A DNA stretch of 64,000 bases from Vicinamibacterales bacterium (GTDB lineage: Bacteria > Acidobacteriota > Vicinamibacteria > Vicinamibacterales > Fen-181). The notes under the pieces are model-generated. The model searched no databases. It was not told the origin of the DNA and was given only the letters and a program-made list of their open reading frames with translations. The stretch covers positions 1 to 64,000 of the forward strand of contig DASXVO010000054.1 of NCBI GenBank assembly GCA_036504215.1, given 5' to 3'. Both the position numbers and the translations under genes were made by a program. Of this stretch, positions 62,041 to 64,000 are shown one piece after another. Position 1 is the first letter of the stretch. Each line of letters starts with the position of its first letter.

Positions 62041-63591
62041 CTATCCGCCTGTTGCCCGGCCCGCTTGCTGGATCGCCTCGAACTCGACGAGGGCGAGGTC
62101 GTACGCCAGGATCGCGCCGATCTCGTTCGTCCTGGCCTGCGCGAGATCCCGCTGGGCCTGGATCACGAGGAAGCTGGTGGACATGCCGGCGTCGAACCGC
62201 TTGCGCTCGGCCTCGAGCCGCTGCTCGGCGAGCTGGCGCGCGGCGCGGGCGGTCTCAATCCGCCTGGCGTTCATCTCGATCTTCCGCCAGGCGTCCCGCA
62301 CCTGCAGAATGGCGCGCGACTCGGCGCTCTTCAGCCGCTCGCGCGCCTGCTGGTCCTCGAGTGTGGCGCGGGCGTGGTTCGCGTGCTCGGTGGACTGGCC
62401 GATCGGGTAGTTGAAGCTGACGCCGACGAACCAGGTCGGGTAGTTGGCCGAGAACACCTGGTTCATCACGGACCCGAAGCCGGTCTCCGCGCCGGGGCCG
62501 ACGATCGTGCCGGGAAATCCGCCCGTGCGCAACACCTGCGTGCCGCCGAGACCGTTGGCCTGGTAGCTGGCGTTCAGCCGGACGTCGGGGCGCCGCTGGT
62601 TGTCGGTGAACCTCACGGTGAGATCGGCGTTGTCGATTTCCTTGCGCGCCCGGACGAGGTCGGTGCGGTCCTTGAGCGCGGCGGTCACGGCGGCTTCGAG
62701 GTCTGGCGAGGCCAGGCCGAGCGGGGGCGAATCGGCGGGCTCGAGGCCCACGCGCCACGCGCTCCGATCGCTCGTGTCGAAGATCAGCGTCCGCAGCACG
62801 TCCTCGGCTTCCTTCACCGCCGTCTCCGCGATGATGAGCTGCTCCTGGTCGGCGGCAACCTCGGCCTGCGCCGACACCAGGTCGAGGGGCGGCGACTGGC
62901 CGTAGCCCACCTTGACCTTGTTCACCCGCACCAGCTCGCGGGCGAGGTCGAGCGTCGATGTGCGCGCGCCGACATTCGCGATCGCGGTGACGAGGTTCCA
63001 GTACGCGCTCTTGACGTTCGCGACGGTCTGCACGAGCGTTTCGCGAAGGCGCGTGTCGGCAATCGCGCGGTTCACGCGGCTCGACGCCAACTGCAGCCGC
63101 GCGGAGTCGATCGCGAGGTCGCGGACCAGGGGCTGCGACAGAGACACCGACAGCCCCGACTGCAGCACCGGGTTGTAGCTGTTCAGGAAGCTGTCGCTGC
63201 TCGTGTGGACGTAGTCCCACGACACGCTGTACGACGTGCCGTACCACGGCAGCCGTTGGAAGAGGCCCAGGGTTGTCGTGACGGCGTCGTTGCGCGTGGG
63301 CGTCGGCACCAGGAAACTCGACGGCGGCTCGAGCTGGTTGTTCCGCTGGAGGCCGGTGTTGAACGTCGGCCGGAAAGCTCCGGCCGCCGCCGCGATCTGT
63401 GTGTCCCCAATCTGCGGCGTGATCCGTTCGGCCGCCAGCTCGATGTTGTGATCGAGCGCCATCTTCACGGCGTCGTTCACGGTCAGGCGGAGTGTTTCGG
63501 GCTGGGCGGCGGCCGGCATCGCCGGCGCCTGCCCGGATGGCGACGCGGAAACCGCCACCCAGATGGATATCATCAACAGCGTTCGGCGCAT
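62041..63591 (-). CDS. TolC-family outer-membrane efflux protein
   Basis: This is a 516-residue protein with signal peptide and two OEP repeats. L-T-V-N-D-A-V-K-M-A-L-D-H-N is the typical start of the first repeat, and long alpha-hairpin segments with A-R-A-A-R-Q-L-A-E-Q-R-L-E-A-E and F-D-A-G-M-S-T-S-F-L-V-I-Q-A-Q-R-D-L-A mark the end of the second. It forms the trimeric channel through which an inner-membrane pump expels substrates. The RND pump gene ends 77 bases upstream on the same strand, so the two form one efflux operon. Start 63591 follows GAGAGGA at long spacing. Confidence 0.92.
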   Translation of the reverse strand: MRRTLLMISIWVAVSASPSGQAPAMPAAAQPETLRLTVNDAVKMALDHNIELAAERITPQIGDTQIAAAAGAFRPTFNTGLQRNNQLEPPSSFLVPTPTRNDAVTTTLGLFQRLPWYGTSYSVSWDYVHTSSDSFLNSYNPVLQSGLSVSLSQPLVRDLAIDSARLQLASSRVNRAIADTRLRETLVQTVANVKSAYWNLVTAIANVGARTSTLDLARELVRVNKVKVGYGQSPPLDLVSAQAEVAADQEQLIIAETAVKEAEDVLRTLIFDTSDRSAWRVGLEPADSPPLGLASPDLEAAVTAALKDRTDLVRARKEIDNADLTVRFTDNQRRPDVRLNASYQANGLGGTQVLRTGGFPGTIVGPGAETGFGSVMNQVFSANYPTWFVGVSFNYPIGQSTEHANHARATLEDQQARERLKSAESRAILQVRDAWRKIEMNARRIETARAARQLAEQRLEAERKRFDAGMSTSFLVIQAQRDLAQARTNEIGAILAYDLALVEFEAIQQAGRATGG

Positions 63592-63668
63592 GGTCGGTCG
63601 TCAATCCTCTCGAGTTGGTGTCGTCAGCCGCGGTGACTTGGAGTCTCTGGCGTCCTCGGTGGTTCAAC

Positions 63669-64000
63669 CTAGCCGCCCGCGGTCCGCGCCTCCGCGAGTT
63701 CCGGCATCCGGGTCTCCTCCGAGCCGGACTCGCCGGCCCTGACCGCATGGCGCCGCGCCACGAGCACGTAGATCGACGGCACGACGAACAGCGTGAAGGC
63801 CGATCCGATCACCATCCCGGTGACCAGCATCATGCCGATGCTGTTGCGGGCGCCGGCGCCCGGGCCCCGCGCGAACACCAGCGGCAGATGACCCATCACG
63901 GTGGCGGCGGTCGTCATCAGGATCGGCCGAAGCCGCGTGGATGCGGCTTCGACGACGGCGTTTAGCTTGTCGCTGCCCGCCTCCTGGAGCTTGTTGGCGA
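63669..64000 (-). CDS. RND efflux permease, C-terminal end (cut by window edge)
   Basis: The frame runs from the window edge to 63669 (about 110 residues). It shows the end of an AcrB-type pump: R-L-R-P-I-L-M-T-T, G-H-L-P-L-V-F-A-R-G-P-G-A-G-A-R, then the last two membrane helices with G-M-V-I-G-S-A-F-T-L-F-V-V-P-S-I-Y-V. This is the inner-membrane proton-driven transporter that should work with the TolC-family protein encoded directly downstream. The rest of the gene, and probably a membrane-fusion protein gene, lie outside the window. Confidence 0.9.
   Translation of the reverse strand, partial: ANKLQEAGSDKLNAVVEAASTRLRPILMTTAATVMGHLPLVFARGPGAGARNSIGMMLVTGMVIGSAFTLFVVPSIYVLVARRHAVRAGESGSEETRMPELAEARTAGG

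Overview
The window is about two-thirds G+C, and almost every gene has strong third-position G/C. It looks like a soil-type Acidobacteriota genome, most likely Vicinamibacteria (subgroup 6). This rests on two Oar-like TonB-dependent receptors with N-terminal carboxypeptidase-type domains, scars of acidobacterial-style 'ADOP' permeases next to a PadR fragment, DUF2911, a subtilase with tryptophan-glycine repeats, and very large secreted repeat proteins. The taxonomic call is inference; no rRNA or tRNA gene was recognised.

Region 1 (0-18 kb) is a peptide and amino-acid utilisation block: receptor 1, a penicillin-binding-type serine hydrolase, an M81 (MlrC-like) metallopeptidase, an M20 peptidase coupled to receptor 2, an active/inactive M16 pair, an M14 carboxypeptidase and a cysteine-synthase-family PLP enzyme. 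The M20-receptor module is duplicated. In the upstream copy the peptidase is reduced to its two ends, but its palindromic leader is kept. Permease and PadR scars lie between these genes.

Region 2 (18-40 kb) is dominated by secreted proteins: a glucosaminidase-like lipoprotein, a 3703-residue protein of tandem carboxypeptidase-type repeats ending in cohesin/dockerin-like modules, a berberine-bridge-type FAD oxidoreductase, a DUF2892 membrane protein, a DUF2911 protein, a 13-repeat sortilin/BNR-like propeller protein and a PD40 propeller protein. The giant and the propeller protein share a colinear 107-residue C-terminal module. Several broken genes sit between: cysteine synthase, an OmpA-associated protein, a nucleotidyltransferase-type pair and a secreted protein.

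Region 3 (40-53 kb) is an accessory island with G+C locally near 50%. It holds a catalytically degenerate ribokinase/RfaE-like domain fused to an AAA+ ATPase between two ungapped ~160-bp repeats, a decapitated sigma-54 activator ending at IS21-like sequence, a nuclease-like gene split by an in-frame TGA, an IS21 istA fragment, and a tight three-gene operon. The operon encodes a winged-helix-like protein, a GHKL/HSP90-like ATPase, and an 850-residue protein with two RNA-polymerase-alpha-CTD-like domains and a sigma-70-region-4-like helix-turn-helix. This operon is the best candidate for an undescribed system, plausibly genome defence or conflict, though no gene proves that.

Region 4 (53-64 kb) has a small helix-turn-helix gene followed by a subtilase whose C-terminus is 29 copies of a hexapeptide R-I-V-W-G-N, an amidohydrolase lipoprotein, a nucleotidyltransferase pair with an internal deletion, a GH2 glycosidase, a TolC-family protein and the end of an RND efflux pump gene.
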